Origin: Streptomyces sp. NRRL WC-3605
GTDB taxonomy: Bacteria > Actinomycetota > Actinomycetes > Streptomycetales > Streptomycetaceae
Length of the DNA: 64,000 nucleotides
Assembly (NCBI RefSeq): GCF_001509795.1
Contig: NZ_LLZN01000047.1
Coordinates: 1-64,000, forward strand
Direction: 5' to 3'
Below, piece after piece: positions 7,648-17,550 of this stretch. Position numbers and translations under genes: made by a program. Under the pieces are notes generated by a model. That model searched no databases and was not told where the DNA came from. It saw only the letters and a program-made list of their open reading frames with translations. Each line of letters starts with the position of its first letter. The stretch's first letter is position 1.

Positions 7648-9699
7648 CTACGGGAAGGTCAGCTTCCAGCTGTTGATGTAGCCGGTGTCGAGCGACGCGT
7701 TGTCCTGGACCTGCAGTTTCCAGACACCGTTGGCGGCCTCGGAGGAGGCGTTCACGGTGTACGTCGTGTCGATGTTGTCCGCGCTGCCGCCGGTGCCGTA
7801 GCCCTTGAGGACGTACACGCTGCCGTCGGGTGCGACGAGGTCGACCTTCAGGTCACCGATGTAGGTGTGGACGATGTTCACGCCGACCTGGAGGTTGGAG
7901 GGCGCGTTGCCGCTCCGCCCCGAGACGGTGATCGACGAGGTGACCGCCGAGCCGCGGTCCGGGATGGAGACGTCGGCCGTGTTCTCGAAGGTGGTGCCGC
8001 CACCGCCGCCCCCGTCGGAGCGCGTGCCGACGTTGACGCCCGCCCAGGCGTCCTGGACCGCCTTGTACTCGGCGCTGGTGGTGCCGTACAGCTCACCGGT
8101 CGCGGCCAGGGTGCCGGTGCGGGCGGCCGCGTAGTTGGTGTTGGAGGTGAACTTCGTGGTCAGCGCGCGGAACCAGATCTTCTCCGCCTTGGCGCGGCCG
8201 ATGCCGGTGACCGGAAGGCCGTCCGAGGTGGGCGAGTTGTAGGTGACACCGTTGATGGTCTTGGTGCCGCTGCCCTCGCTCAGCAGGTAGAAGAAGTGGT
8301 TCGCCGGGCCGGACGAGTAGTGCACGTCGACCGAGCCGATGCCCGAGTACCAGGAGTCCTTGGACGCGCCGTCCTTGCTCGGCTTGTCCATGTACCGCAG
8401 CGGCGAGCCGTCGCCGTTGATGTCGATCTCCTCGCCGATGAGGTAGTCGCCGACGTCGGAGGAGTTGTTGGCGTAGAACTCGACGGTCGAGCCGAAGATG
8501 TCGGAGGTCGCCTCGTTCAGGCCGCCGGACTCGCCGCTGTAGACGAGACCCGCGGTGTTGGAGGTGACGCCGTGGGTCATCTCGTGCCCGGCCACGTCGA
8601 TCGAGGTCAGCGGGTGCGTGTTGCCCGAGCCGTCGCCGTACGTCATGCAGAAGCAGCTGTCGGACCAGAACGCGTTCACGTAGTTGTTGCCGTAGTGGAC
8701 GCGGGAGTAGGCGCCGACGCCGTCACCACGGATGCCGCTGCGGCCGTGCACGTTCTTGTAGTAGTCCCACGTCAGCGCGGCGCCGTAGTGGGCGTCGGCC
8801 GCCGCGGTCTCCGCGTTGGACGCCGAACCGTTGCCCCACACGTCGTCGGAGCCGGAGAACAGCGTGCCGGTGCCCGAGGTGCCGCGGTTGAGGTTGTACG
8901 TCTTGTGGCCGCCGCGCGCGCCGTCGGTCAGGTTGTACGTCGACCCGGACTGCGTGGTGCCGAGCGTCACCGTGCCGCTGTACATCGTGTTGCCGGTGCC
9001 GGTCTCGATGCCCTGGTACTCGTACAGCTTCTCGCCGGTGGCCGCGTCGGTGACGACGTGCAGCTCGTTCGGGGTGCCGTCCTCCTGCAGGCCGCCGACC
9101 ACCGTCTCGTAGGCGAGGGTCGGCTTGCCGTTCGCGGCCCAGATCACCTTGCGCGGCGCCTTGTCGACGTCCGCGGTCCTGGCGTCGTCGGCCTTCGCCG
9201 CGGCCAGCGCCTGCTTCTCGGCCTTCGCGGCGGGGACGGCGGCGGTCGTCGTGGCCGGCTTGATCGCGGCGCGGGTCGCCTTCACGACGTCCTTCGTGGC
9301 GCCGGACTTCGAGGTCTCCACGACCAGGTCGCCGCCGAGGACGGGCAGGCCGTCGTAGGTGCGCTCGTAGCGGGTGTGGACCGTGCCGTCGCCGTCCTTG
9401 ACGACGTCACGGACGACCAGCTTCTCCTTGGCGCCGAGGCCCAGGTCCTTCGCGGTGTCCGCCTTGGTGGCGTTGGCCTCGCGTATGAGTTCGGCGCGCT
9501 GGGCGGGGGTGAGCTTGACCGACTCGGCGCCCGGGAGCACCTGGCCGGCGGCCTGCGGGGCCCGGGGCGGGGCCGCGGTCGCGGCACCCGACTGGACGGC
9601 TGCCGCGACGAGCGCGGCGACGCCGACGAGGGCCACGGCGGCGGCCCGGCGGCGGGGGGTGTGGGGGGTGCGTCTGTGGGAGGACCTGTCTCTCAACAC
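7648..9699 (-). CDS. Secreted M4 metalloprotease with C-terminal P/Homo-B domain
   Basis: The 683-aa preproprotein has an Arg-rich n-region and hydrophobic core (RRRAAAVALVGVAALVAAAV), an FTP/PepSY propeptide, an M4 catalytic domain with HEMTH at residues 372-376 and GLNEATSDIFG following, and the VHYSSGPANHFF block. After a Gly-rich linker (SDGGGGGGTTFEN) comes a P/proprotein-convertase domain of about 120 residues (VSIPDRGSAVTSSITVSGRSG ... WKLQVQDNASLDTGYINSWKLTF). That domain distinguishes it from its neighbour. The start is GTG 9699 or TTG 9696: AAGGAG lies 3 nt before the GTG and 6 nt before the TTG, so the TTG is about equally plausible. Confidence 0.95.
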   Translation of the reverse strand: MLRDRSSHRRTPHTPRRRAAAVALVGVAALVAAAVQSGAATAAPPRAPQAAGQVLPGAESVKLTPAQRAELIREANATKADTAKDLGLGAKEKLVVRDVVKDGDGTVHTRYERTYDGLPVLGGDLVVETSKSGATKDVVKATRAAIKPATTTAAVPAAKAEKQALAAAKADDARTADVDKAPRKVIWAANGKPTLAYETVVGGLQEDGTPNELHVVTDAATGEKLYEYQGIETGTGNTMYSGTVTLGTTQSGSTYNLTDGARGGHKTYNLNRGTSGTGTLFSGSDDVWGNGSASNAETAAADAHYGAALTWDYYKNVHGRSGIRGDGVGAYSRVHYGNNYVNAFWSDSCFCMTYGDGSGNTHPLTSIDVAGHEMTHGVTSNTAGLVYSGESGGLNEATSDIFGSTVEFYANNSSDVGDYLIGEEIDINGDGSPLRYMDKPSKDGASKDSWYSGIGSVDVHYSSGPANHFFYLLSEGSGTKTINGVTYNSPTSDGLPVTGIGRAKAEKIWFRALTTKFTSNTNYAAARTGTLAATGELYGTTSAEYKAVQDAWAGVNVGTRSDGGGGGGTTFENTADVSIPDRGSAVTSSITVSGRSGNAPSNLQVGVNIVHTYIGDLKVDLVAPDGSVYVLKGYGTGGSADNIDTTYTVNASSEAANGVWKLQVQDNASLDTGYINSWKLTFP

Positions 9700-9995
9700 T
9701 GACTCCTTCTGCGCGGCCGCGGATCATGCGACCAGGGGAGACCGGCCGGCGGGTGGGCCGTCCGGGCAGATCGGGGTGGTACGCAGAACGACGTGCGTGC
9801 GGAGCTCGGCCGCGGCCACCGCCGTGCGGCGGTGCTGTGGGGTTGCTGTGTCGCGGCCGAGGGAAGAGTGGCAGGTGATTGCGGTTTCTGTCAGGGGCGC
9901 GTCAGGAAGTTGGCCGGAAATCGTTCGTTGTCCGGGAGTTCACGTTCGATAAACGGACCGGACGCCTACGACGCCCAGGACGCCTCGCGGTCGCC

Positions 9996-12026
9996 TCAGA
10001 CGTCGATGCGCTCCAGATCGCGCAGCCACGCCGCCGCGTTGCCGTCGGAGGGCGCCCGCCAGTCGCCGCGCGGGGAGAGCGAGCCACCGGCCGACACCTT
10101 GGGGCCGTTCGGCATCGCCGAGCGCTTGAACTGTGCGAATGCGAAGAAGCGACGGCAGAAGACCTCCAGCCAGCGCCGGATCTCCGCCAGGTCGTACGCC
10201 ACCCGCTTGGCCTCCGGGAAGCCGGGGGGCCAGGCGCCGGCCGCCACGTCGTGCCAGGCGTGCCAGGCCAGGAAGGCGATCTTCGACGGCCGGAAGCCGT
10301 AGCGCAGCACGTGGAACAGCGTGAAGTCGTGCAGCGCGTACGGCCCGATCTTCGACTCCGTCGACTGCATCTCCTCGCCCGGCACCAGCTCCGGGCTGAT
10401 CTCGGTGTCCAGGATCGCGGTCAGCGTGCGGGCGGTCTCCTCGTCGAACTGCCCGGAGGTGACGACCCAGCGGATCAGGTGCTGGATCAGCGTCTTCGGC
10501 ACCCCGCCGTTGACGTTGTAGTGGCTCATCTGGTCGCCGACGCCGTACGTCGACCAGCCGAGCGCCAGCTCCGACAGGTCGCCCGTGCCCAGCACGATCC
10601 CGCCGCGCTGGTTCGCCAGCCGGAACAGGTAGTCGGTGCGCAGACCGGCCTGCACGTTCTCGAAGGTGACGTCGTACACCGGCTCGCCGGACGCGAACGG
10701 GTGGCCCATCTCCTGGAGCATCAGCCGCGCCGTCGGCGTGATGTCCAGCTCGGCCGCGGTGACGCCCAGCGAGTTCATCAGCTTGTGGGCGTTGTCCTTG
10801 GTGTGGTCGCTGGTCGCGAAGCCCGGCAGCGTGAACGCCAGGATGTCGCTGCGCGGCCGGCCCGCCCGGTCCATCGCGCGGGCCGCGACGATCAGCGCGT
10901 GCGTGGAGTCCAGACCGCCGGACACCCCGATGACGACCTTCGGGTCCCCGATCGCGGCCAGCCGCTGCTGGAGCCCCGCGACCTGGATGTTGTACGCCTC
11001 GTAGCAGTCCAGGGCGAGGCGGTCGGCGTCCGCCGGCACGAACGGGAAGCGCTCCACCCGGCGCCGCAGACCCAGGTCGCCGGCCGGCGGGTCCAGCAGG
11101 AACGCGATCCGCCGGAAGTCGCCGGTGCGCCCGGCGTGGGTGCGCCGGTTGTCGTCGAACGTGCCCATCCGCAGGCGCTCCTGGCGCAGCAGGTCCAGGT
11201 CGACGTCGGCCACCGCGAACTGGTCGTCGGCGGAGAAACGGTCGGTCTCCGCGAGGAGCACGCCGTTCTCGTAGATCATCGTCTGCCCGTCCCAGGACAG
11301 GTCCGTCGTCGACTCGCCCAGCCCGGCCGCCGAGTAGACGTACGCCGCGAGGCAGCGCGACGACGCCGAACGGCACAGCAGCCGGCGGTCCTCGGCCCGG
11401 CCCACCGTGATCGGGCTGCCCGACAGGTTCGCGAGCACCGTCGCACCCGCCAGCGCCGCCTCCGCGCTCGGCGGCACCGGCACCCACATGTCCTCGCAGA
11501 TCTCCGCGTGCAGCACCAGACCCGGCACGTCCCGCGCCTCGAAGAGCAGGTCCACGCCGAACGGGACCTCCTCGCCGCCGATCCGGATGGTGCCGCCGCG
11601 CTCGTCGTCACCGGACGCGATCTGCCGCTTCTCGTAGAACTCGCGGTAGTTCGGCGGGTACGACTTCGGCGCCACCCCGAGGACCCGGCCCCGGTGCACG
11701 ACGACCGCGCAGTTGTAGACCCGGTGGCGGTGGCGCAGCGGGGCGCCCACCACCAGCACCGTCAGCAGGTCCGCCGACCCCGCGACCACCGTGTCCAGCG
11801 CCCGCTCCACGTCGTCGAGCACCACGTCCTGGAGCAGCAGGTCCTCGATGGAGTAGCCGGTCAGCCCCAGCTCGGGGAAGACGGCGACCGCCACCCCCTC
11901 CTCGGCGCACCGCCGCGCCTGCCGCAGGGCGGCCTCCGCGTTGGCCCGCGGGTCGGCGACGACGGTGTGGCCCGTGCACGCGGCCACCCGCGCGAAGCCG
12001 TGCTGGTAGATCGACCAGAAGTTCAA
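9996..12026 (-). CDS. nadE: Glutamine-dependent NAD(+) synthetase
   Basis: The enzyme makes NAD from deamido-NAD, ATP and glutamine-derived ammonia. The 676-aa length matches the M. tuberculosis-type enzyme. An N-terminal nitrilase-fold glutaminase has the triad E52 (FPELGLTGYS), K121 (APKSYPPNYREFYE) and C177 (HAEICEDMW). The C-terminal synthetase has the ATP-pyrophosphatase loop SGGLDS (369-374) and YNVNGGVPKTLIQHLIRW. The start is the TTG at 12026 (MNFWSIYQHGFARVAAC), chosen because it matches the conserved family N-terminus; its ribosome site is weak. A TACTAG in the upstream minus-strand sequence may be part of its promoter. Not in an evident operon. Confidence 0.95.
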   Translation of the reverse strand: MNFWSIYQHGFARVAACTGHTVVADPRANAEAALRQARRCAEEGVAVAVFPELGLTGYSIEDLLLQDVVLDDVERALDTVVAGSADLLTVLVVGAPLRHRHRVYNCAVVVHRGRVLGVAPKSYPPNYREFYEKRQIASGDDERGGTIRIGGEEVPFGVDLLFEARDVPGLVLHAEICEDMWVPVPPSAEAALAGATVLANLSGSPITVGRAEDRRLLCRSASSRCLAAYVYSAAGLGESTTDLSWDGQTMIYENGVLLAETDRFSADDQFAVADVDLDLLRQERLRMGTFDDNRRTHAGRTGDFRRIAFLLDPPAGDLGLRRRVERFPFVPADADRLALDCYEAYNIQVAGLQQRLAAIGDPKVVIGVSGGLDSTHALIVAARAMDRAGRPRSDILAFTLPGFATSDHTKDNAHKLMNSLGVTAAELDITPTARLMLQEMGHPFASGEPVYDVTFENVQAGLRTDYLFRLANQRGGIVLGTGDLSELALGWSTYGVGDQMSHYNVNGGVPKTLIQHLIRWVVTSGQFDEETARTLTAILDTEISPELVPGEEMQSTESKIGPYALHDFTLFHVLRYGFRPSKIAFLAWHAWHDVAAGAWPPGFPEAKRVAYDLAEIRRWLEVFCRRFFAFAQFKRSAMPNGPKVSAGGSLSPRGDWRAPSDGNAAAWLRDLERIDV

Positions 12027-12156
12027 TGGACCGTGCTTTCTGCTGGACGTTCCGCGGCGTGTCAGGCTCTAGTACCCCGTCGAGCATAAATCTTCCGATC
12101 ATGTGCCCTCGGATTCACGTACCCGGGGGCCGAGGCGCCGTGAGGGGAGCCCGGCG

Positions 12157-13935
12157 TCAGGCAGGCCGCTCCCCGTGCCAGGACCGCCACAGCGCCGCGT
12201 ACGCCCCGCCGGCCGCGACCAGCTCCTCGTGCGTGCCCAGCTCGGTGAGCAGGCCGCCCTCCATCACGGCCACCCGGTCGGCGTCGTGCGCGGTGTGCAG
12301 CCGGTGGGCGACGGCGATGACCGTACGGCCCCGCAGCACGGCGGCCAGCGCCCGCTCGGTGTGCCGGGCGGTCGCCGGGTCGAGGAGGGCCGTCGCCTCG
12401 TCGAGGATCAGGGTGTGCGGGTCGGCCAGCACCACCCGCGCCAGGGCGAGCTGCTGGGCCTGCGAGCCGTCCGTGGGGCTGCCCCCGTCGCCGAGCGGGG
12501 TGTCCAGCCCCGCCGGCAGCTCCCGCACCCAGGTGTCGGCGCCGACCGCGGTCAGCGCCGCCCACAGCGCGTCGTCCGGCGCGGACGGCTCGGCGATCCG
12601 GAGGTTGTCCCGGACCGTGCCGAGGAAGACGTGGTGCTCCTGGGTGACCAGGACGACCTGCCGGCGCAGCTGCTCCGGGCCGAGCTCGGACACCGGCACC
12701 CCGCCGACCGTCACCGCGCCGGCGGTCGGCGCGTCCACGCCCGCCAGCAGCCGGCTCAGCGTCGACTTCCCGGCGCCCGACGGGCCGACGATCGCCAGCC
12801 GTTCACCGGGCCGCACCGCCAGATCGACCCCGCCGAGGACCTCGTCGCCCCGGTCGTAGGCGTAGCGCACGCCCGTCACGTCGATCCGGTCGCCCTCGGG
12901 GGAGGGACCGGCCGCGTCCGCCGCCTGCGGGGCGCGGGCCAGCCCTTCCACGCGGGCGAACGAGGCACCGCTGCTCTGCAGTTGCTCCACCCGCATCAGG
13001 ATCTCGTCCAGCGGATTGACCATCTGCTGGAGGTACAGCGCCGCCGCGACCACCGTGCCCAGGCTGATCGCCCCGCGCGCGTGCAGCGCCCCGCCGGCCA
13101 GCAGGACCGTCACCAGCGGCACCAGATAGGCGATCTCGACCGAGGGGAAGAACACCGTGCGCAGGAACAGGGTGTACAGCCGGGCGCGGCGCGAGACGTC
13201 CAGCGTCTCCCGGCTCGCCGCCACCCGCCGGCGCTCCAGCCGCAGCGCCTCGACGGTACGGGCGCCGGACGCCGTGGCCGCGAGGATCTCGGCGACGTCC
13301 GAGTTGGCCGCGCCCTCCGCGAGATAGCCGGCCCGGGCCCGGCGCAGGTACCAGCGCAGCACCGGCCACAGCACGACCAGGGCGAGCAGCCCGCAGGCGC
13401 CGAGCAGGGGGTCCAGCACGAACACCGCGACCAGCAGGAACAGCACCTGCACGCCGTTGATGAGCAGTTCGGGCCCGGCGTCCCGCAGGGTGGTGCCGAC
13501 GGCGGTCACGTCCGTGGTGCCGCGCGCCGTCAGGTCGCCGGTGCCGGCCCGCTCCACGACCGACGCGGGCAGCGCGAGCGTACGGCGGACGTACTCCTCG
13601 CGGACCCGGGCGAGGGCGCGTTCGCCGAAGCGGTGGCCGACGTAGCGGGCCCAGCGGGCCAGGAGCAGCTGCGTCAGCGCCGCCACCAGGATGGCCGGCG
13701 CCATCCGGTCCACGGCCGACACTCCGGAGCCCGCCCGGACCTCGTCGACGATGCGGCCCAGCAGCCAGGGCGCGGCCAGACCGGCGAGCGCCGCGGCCGC
13801 GTTCAGGGCGAGCACCGCGGTGAAGGCCCGGGCGTCGGAGCGGACCAGGCGGGCGGTGGCCCGGCGGACGTCCCGGGGCCCGGCCACCGGAAGAGCCCCG
13901 CGCGGGGGCTCCTGGGCGCGTTGTCCGTCCGTCAC
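12157..13935 (-). CDS. Heterodimeric ABC exporter half-transporter, subunit with canonical Walker motifs but degenerate signature
   Basis: The 592-aa protein fuses a six-helix membrane domain (about 35-330) to a nucleotide-binding domain. Walker A is intact (GPSGAGKST, 384-392), Walker B is intact with catalytic glutamate (LILDEATALLD), and the switch histidine is present (VAHRLHTA). The ABC signature, normally LSGGQ, reads TDGSQ (488-492). The partner encoded immediately upstream has the reciprocal defects, so one competent ATP site forms across the pair. The GTG start overlaps the partner's TGA (GTGA, 13932-13935), indicating translational coupling. It is last of four exporter genes on this strand. 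Substrate unknown; multidrug, lipid or siderophore export are all possible. Confidence 0.9.
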   Translation of the reverse strand: MTDGQRAQEPPRGALPVAGPRDVRRATARLVRSDARAFTAVLALNAAAALAGLAAPWLLGRIVDEVRAGSGVSAVDRMAPAILVAALTQLLLARWARYVGHRFGERALARVREEYVRRTLALPASVVERAGTGDLTARGTTDVTAVGTTLRDAGPELLINGVQVLFLLVAVFVLDPLLGACGLLALVVLWPVLRWYLRRARAGYLAEGAANSDVAEILAATASGARTVEALRLERRRVAASRETLDVSRRARLYTLFLRTVFFPSVEIAYLVPLVTVLLAGGALHARGAISLGTVVAAALYLQQMVNPLDEILMRVEQLQSSGASFARVEGLARAPQAADAAGPSPEGDRIDVTGVRYAYDRGDEVLGGVDLAVRPGERLAIVGPSGAGKSTLSRLLAGVDAPTAGAVTVGGVPVSELGPEQLRRQVVLVTQEHHVFLGTVRDNLRIAEPSAPDDALWAALTAVGADTWVRELPAGLDTPLGDGGSPTDGSQAQQLALARVVLADPHTLILDEATALLDPATARHTERALAAVLRGRTVIAVAHRLHTAHDADRVAVMEGGLLTELGTHEELVAAGGAYAALWRSWHGERPA

Positions 13936-15665
13936 CGCACGGCCTCCTCGGCGTCCTCTGCGTCCTCGTCCCTGGCCACCAGGGACCGGTAACCGGTCTC
14001 GTGGTCCAGCAGCCCGCGGTGGGTCCCGGTGGCCGCCACCTTGCCGTCGACCAGGTAGTGCACGACGTCCGCGCGGTCCAGGACGAGCGGGGACGTCGTC
14101 GTGACGACGGTGGTGCGGCCGGCACGGTCGGCCCGCAGCCGCTCGGCGACCCGCGCCTCCGTGTGCGCGTCCAGCGCCGACGTCGGCTCGACGGCCAGCA
14201 GCACCTCCGGCTCGGCCAGCAGCGCGCGCACCAGACGCACCCGCTGTCGCTGCCCGCCGGACAGGTTGCGGCCCTGCGCGTCGACCGGGGAGTCCAGGCC
14301 GTCCGGCAGACCCCGGACGACGTCCTCGGCGACCGCCGTGCGTACGGCCCGGGCGATCGCCGCCTCGTCCCGGTCGGTGTGCCCGGACAGCAGCTCGCGC
14401 AGCGGGCCCGCGAACAGGTCCGCCTCGTGGTCGGCCACCAGAATCCGCTCCCGCACCAGCGCCGCCGGGATCTCGGCCAGCGGCACGCCGCCCCAGGTCG
14501 CCTCCGACGGCGTGTACCGGCCGAGCCGGTCGACGACGGCCGCCGCGTCGGCGGGCCGCGCCCCGGCCAGCGCCGTCAGCCGGCCCGGCAGGACCCGTAC
14601 GCCGGACTCGGGGTCGTACAGCGGCGCCGGCTCGGCGGGCGCGTCCCGGGTGCCGGTGTCCTCCATCGGTTCCAGGCGCAGGAACCGCACGACCCGCCGG
14701 GCCGCCACCACGCCCCGGCTGACCTGGTAGCCGCACTCGATGAAGAACGCCACCGGCGCCACCAGCACCGCGACATAGCCGTACACCGACACCAGTTCGC
14801 CGATCGTGATCGCGCCCTGGGCGGCGAGCCGGGCCGCCAGCCAGGTCACCACGGCCAGGAACAGCGTCGGCAGCCCCACGCCGAGCGCCTGCACCCAGCT
14901 GGTCACCGCGCCCACCCGGTAGCCCTGCGCCCGCAGCCGCTGCGAGTCGCGCCGGAAGGCGTCCGCGACCAGGCCCTTGCCGCCGAGGCCGTTGAGGACG
15001 CGCAGCCCGCCCGCCAGGTCGGTGATCCGCGCGGTCAGCACTCCCTGGAGCTCCCGGTACTCCGTCTCCGTGCCCTGCAGCCGCCCGAGCAGCGGCCCGA
15101 CCAGCACCCCGATCAGGGGCATCCCGAGCAGCACCACGACCGCGATCGGCACCGACACGGACACCAGCAGCGCGGCCACCACCAGATATGCGATGACCGC
15201 GCCCACCCCGGGCCCGACGACGGTCAGGGACCCGCTGATGGTCTGCACGTCGCCCACCCCGATGGTGACGACCTCCCCGGCGCCGATCCGGCGCGGCAGG
15301 GCGGCACCCAGGCGCACCGCGTGGTCGACCAGCACCTTGACCGTGCGGAAGTTGGCGTCCATCCGCACCCGGGTCATCGTGCGGTGCCGCATGATGCTCA
15401 GCCAGGCGTTGAACACGCCCACCACGAACAGCGCGGCCGTCCAGCCCCACAGCGCGCGCCGGTCACCGTCCGCCAGCCCGTCGTCCACGGCACGCGACAG
15501 CAGGTAGGGGGTGGCGGCCAGCAGCACCATCCACACGCTGGAGATCAGCGCCCCGACGGCGGACCGCGCCATCTGCCGCCCGACCAGCCACCCCAGATAA
15601 CGCAGGCCGCCCCGGCGGTCGGGCTCGCCCGGGTCCCCGTACGCGTCGATCATCGTCCCCCGCAT
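13932..15665 (-). CDS. Heterodimeric ABC exporter half-transporter, subunit with degenerate Walker A/B
   Basis: The 577-aa half-transporter has six membrane helices (about 40-320) plus a nucleotide-binding domain. The signature LSGGQ is perfect (468-472), but no Walker A GxxGxGKS/T exists; the equivalent segment reads RLTALAGARPADAAAVVDRLG. The Walker B aspartate is replaced (LLAVEPTSALD, V492 before E493), and the H-loop histidine is S525 (TTTSPLVLDRAD). It can therefore supply only the signature to its partner's ATP site. The start is uncertain: ATG 15665 or ATG 15653, neither with a strong ribosome site. It begins 31 nt after the stop of the preceding exporter gene, probably in one operon. 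Confidence 0.9.
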   Translation of the reverse strand: MRGTMIDAYGDPGEPDRRGGLRYLGWLVGRQMARSAVGALISSVWMVLLAATPYLLSRAVDDGLADGDRRALWGWTAALFVVGVFNAWLSIMRHRTMTRVRMDANFRTVKVLVDHAVRLGAALPRRIGAGEVVTIGVGDVQTISGSLTVVGPGVGAVIAYLVVAALLVSVSVPIAVVVLLGMPLIGVLVGPLLGRLQGTETEYRELQGVLTARITDLAGGLRVLNGLGGKGLVADAFRRDSQRLRAQGYRVGAVTSWVQALGVGLPTLFLAVVTWLAARLAAQGAITIGELVSVYGYVAVLVAPVAFFIECGYQVSRGVVAARRVVRFLRLEPMEDTGTRDAPAEPAPLYDPESGVRVLPGRLTALAGARPADAAAVVDRLGRYTPSEATWGGVPLAEIPAALVRERILVADHEADLFAGPLRELLSGHTDRDEAAIARAVRTAVAEDVVRGLPDGLDSPVDAQGRNLSGGQRQRVRLVRALLAEPEVLLAVEPTSALDAHTEARVAERLRADRAGRTTVVTTTSPLVLDRADVVHYLVDGKVAATGTHRGLLDHETGYRSLVARDEDAEDAEEAVR

Positions 15666-15696
15666 CCCGTCCGTCGTCCTCGCGCCGCCCGGCGCC

Positions 15697-17550
15697 TCAC
15701 GCCAGGCTGTCCCGCCACGCCCGGTGCAGGTCCGCGAAGCGGCCCGTGCCCGCCACGAGGCCGGCCGGCGCACCGTCCTCGACGATCCTGCCGTGCTCCA
15801 TCACCAGCACCCGGTCGGCGATCTCCACCGTGGACAGCCGGTGCGCGATGACGACCGCCGTGCGGCCCCGCAGGACCGTCGCCATCGCGCGCTGCACGGC
15901 CCGCTCACCGGGGATGTCCAGCGAGCTGGTCGCCTCGTCGAGGATCAGCACCGCCGGATCGGCGAGCAACGCGCGCGCGAACGCGACGAGTTGCCGCTGG
16001 CCCGCCGAGATACGGCCGCCCCGCTTGCGTACGTCGGTGTCGTAGCCGTCGGGCAGCGCGGCGATGAAGTCGTGCGCCCCGATGGCCTTCGCCGCCCGCT
16101 CGATCTCCTCGCGACTCGCCTCCGGCCGCCCGATCGCGATGTTCTCGGCGACCGTGCCGGAGAACAGGAACGCCTCCTGCGTCACCATCACCACCCCGCG
16201 CCGCAGCTCGGGCGCCGCCAGGTCGCGCAGGTCCACGCCGTCCAGCAGGACCCGCCCCTCGGACGGGTCGTAGAACCGGGCGAGCAGCATGGCCAGCGTC
16301 GACTTGCCCGCCCCCGTGGAGCCGACGACCGCCACGGTCTGCCCGGCCGGGAGGGTGAGGTCGAAGCGGGGCAGGACCTCGCCGCCGGTGCGGTAGGCGA
16401 ACCGGACGCCGTCGAAGACGACCTCGCGCCCGGGGTGCTCGCCCGCCAGGGCCGGGAGCTCCCTCGGCGTGGCCGGCTCCGGCACGGACGGCGTCTGGGC
16501 CAGCAGACCGGCGATCTTCTCCAGGGAGGCCGCCGCCGACTGGTACGAGTTGAGGAACATGCCGAGACGGTCGATCGGGTCGTACAGCCGCCGCAGGTAC
16601 AGCACGGCCGCCGCCAGCACCCCGAGGGCCAGCGTGCCGCCCGCGACCCGGTAGGCGCCCCACAGCACCATGCCCGCGACCGCGGTGTTCGCGACCAGCC
16701 GGGACCCGACGACGTACCGGGCCATCTCCAGCAGGGCGTCGCCGTTGGTGCGCTCGTGCCGGTGGTTGAGGACCCGGAAATCGGCGTCGTTGGCCGATTC
16801 GCGGCGGAACGCGCGCACCGGGCGGATGCCGTTCATCGTCTCCACGAACTTCACGATGACCGCCGCGATCGCCGTGGACCGCTGTGTGTACACGCGCGCG
16901 GCCCGCCGCCGGTAGGAGCGCACGAGCAGGTACAGCGGCACGAGGGAGGCCACGGCCACCGCGCCCAGCCCGAGGTCCAGCCACAGCAGCATCGCCGAGA
17001 TGTAGACGAACGACAGGATGACGGTGACGAGCTCCTGGAGGCCCTCGTCGAGCAGTTCGCGCAGCGACTCGACGTCCGTGGTGGAGCGGGAGATCAGCCG
17101 GCCCGAGGTGTAGCGCTCGTGGAAGTCGACGCTCAGCGCCTGCGCGTGGCGGAAGATACGGCCCCGCAGATCGAGCAGCACGTCCTGGTTCACCTGGGCG
17201 GACGTGCGGAAGAACGCGTACTGCAGGCCGCCGGAGGCCGCCGCGCACAGCAGATAGCCGGCCGCGACCGCGATCAGCGGCCCCAGGTCGTCGCGCCGGA
17301 ACGCCGGCACCGCCGAGTCGATGGCGTACGCCACCAGCAGCGGCCCCGCCTGCACGGCCGCCTGCTGGAGCAGCAGCAACAGCGTGGTCACCACGACCCG
17401 GGCCTTCATGGGGGCCAGCAGGGACCGCAGCAGCGCGGCCGTGGCCCCCGGCGGCGACGGCAGCGCGTCGTGGTCGAACGGGTCGTCCGGCGCCCCGGTG
17501 CGCTCGCCCGGCCGGTCCGTGCCCGGCGGGGTGGCGGTCGTCGCCGTCAT
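15697..17550 (-). CDS. ABC exporter half-transporter with canonical Walker motifs (second pair)
   Basis: The 617-aa protein has a membrane domain (about 40-330) and a nucleotide-binding domain with Walker [11 protein letters not shown], Walker [12 protein letters not shown] with catalytic E539, and switch His in IAHRLSTV. The signature deviates from LSGGQ to ISAGQ (514-518). It starts with an ATG overlapping the upstream gene's stop (ATGA, 17547-17550). The upstream partner has a perfect LSGGQ but an aspartate in place of the catalytic glutamate, so the pair fits the asymmetric heterodimer pattern of bacterial multidrug exporters. It resembles the mycobacterial Rv1272c/Rv1273c type; substrate not predictable from sequence. 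Confidence 0.9.
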   Translation of the reverse strand: MTATTATPPGTDRPGERTGAPDDPFDHDALPSPPGATAALLRSLLAPMKARVVVTTLLLLLQQAAVQAGPLLVAYAIDSAVPAFRRDDLGPLIAVAAGYLLCAAASGGLQYAFFRTSAQVNQDVLLDLRGRIFRHAQALSVDFHERYTSGRLISRSTTDVESLRELLDEGLQELVTVILSFVYISAMLLWLDLGLGAVAVASLVPLYLLVRSYRRRAARVYTQRSTAIAAVIVKFVETMNGIRPVRAFRRESANDADFRVLNHRHERTNGDALLEMARYVVGSRLVANTAVAGMVLWGAYRVAGGTLALGVLAAAVLYLRRLYDPIDRLGMFLNSYQSAAASLEKIAGLLAQTPSVPEPATPRELPALAGEHPGREVVFDGVRFAYRTGGEVLPRFDLTLPAGQTVAVVGSTGAGKSTLAMLLARFYDPSEGRVLLDGVDLRDLAAPELRRGVVMVTQEAFLFSGTVAENIAIGRPEASREEIERAAKAIGAHDFIAALPDGYDTDVRKRGGRISAGQRQLVAFARALLADPAVLILDEATSSLDIPGERAVQRAMATVLRGRTAVVIAHRLSTVEIADRVLVMEHGRIVEDGAPAGLVAGTGRFADLHRAWRDSLA

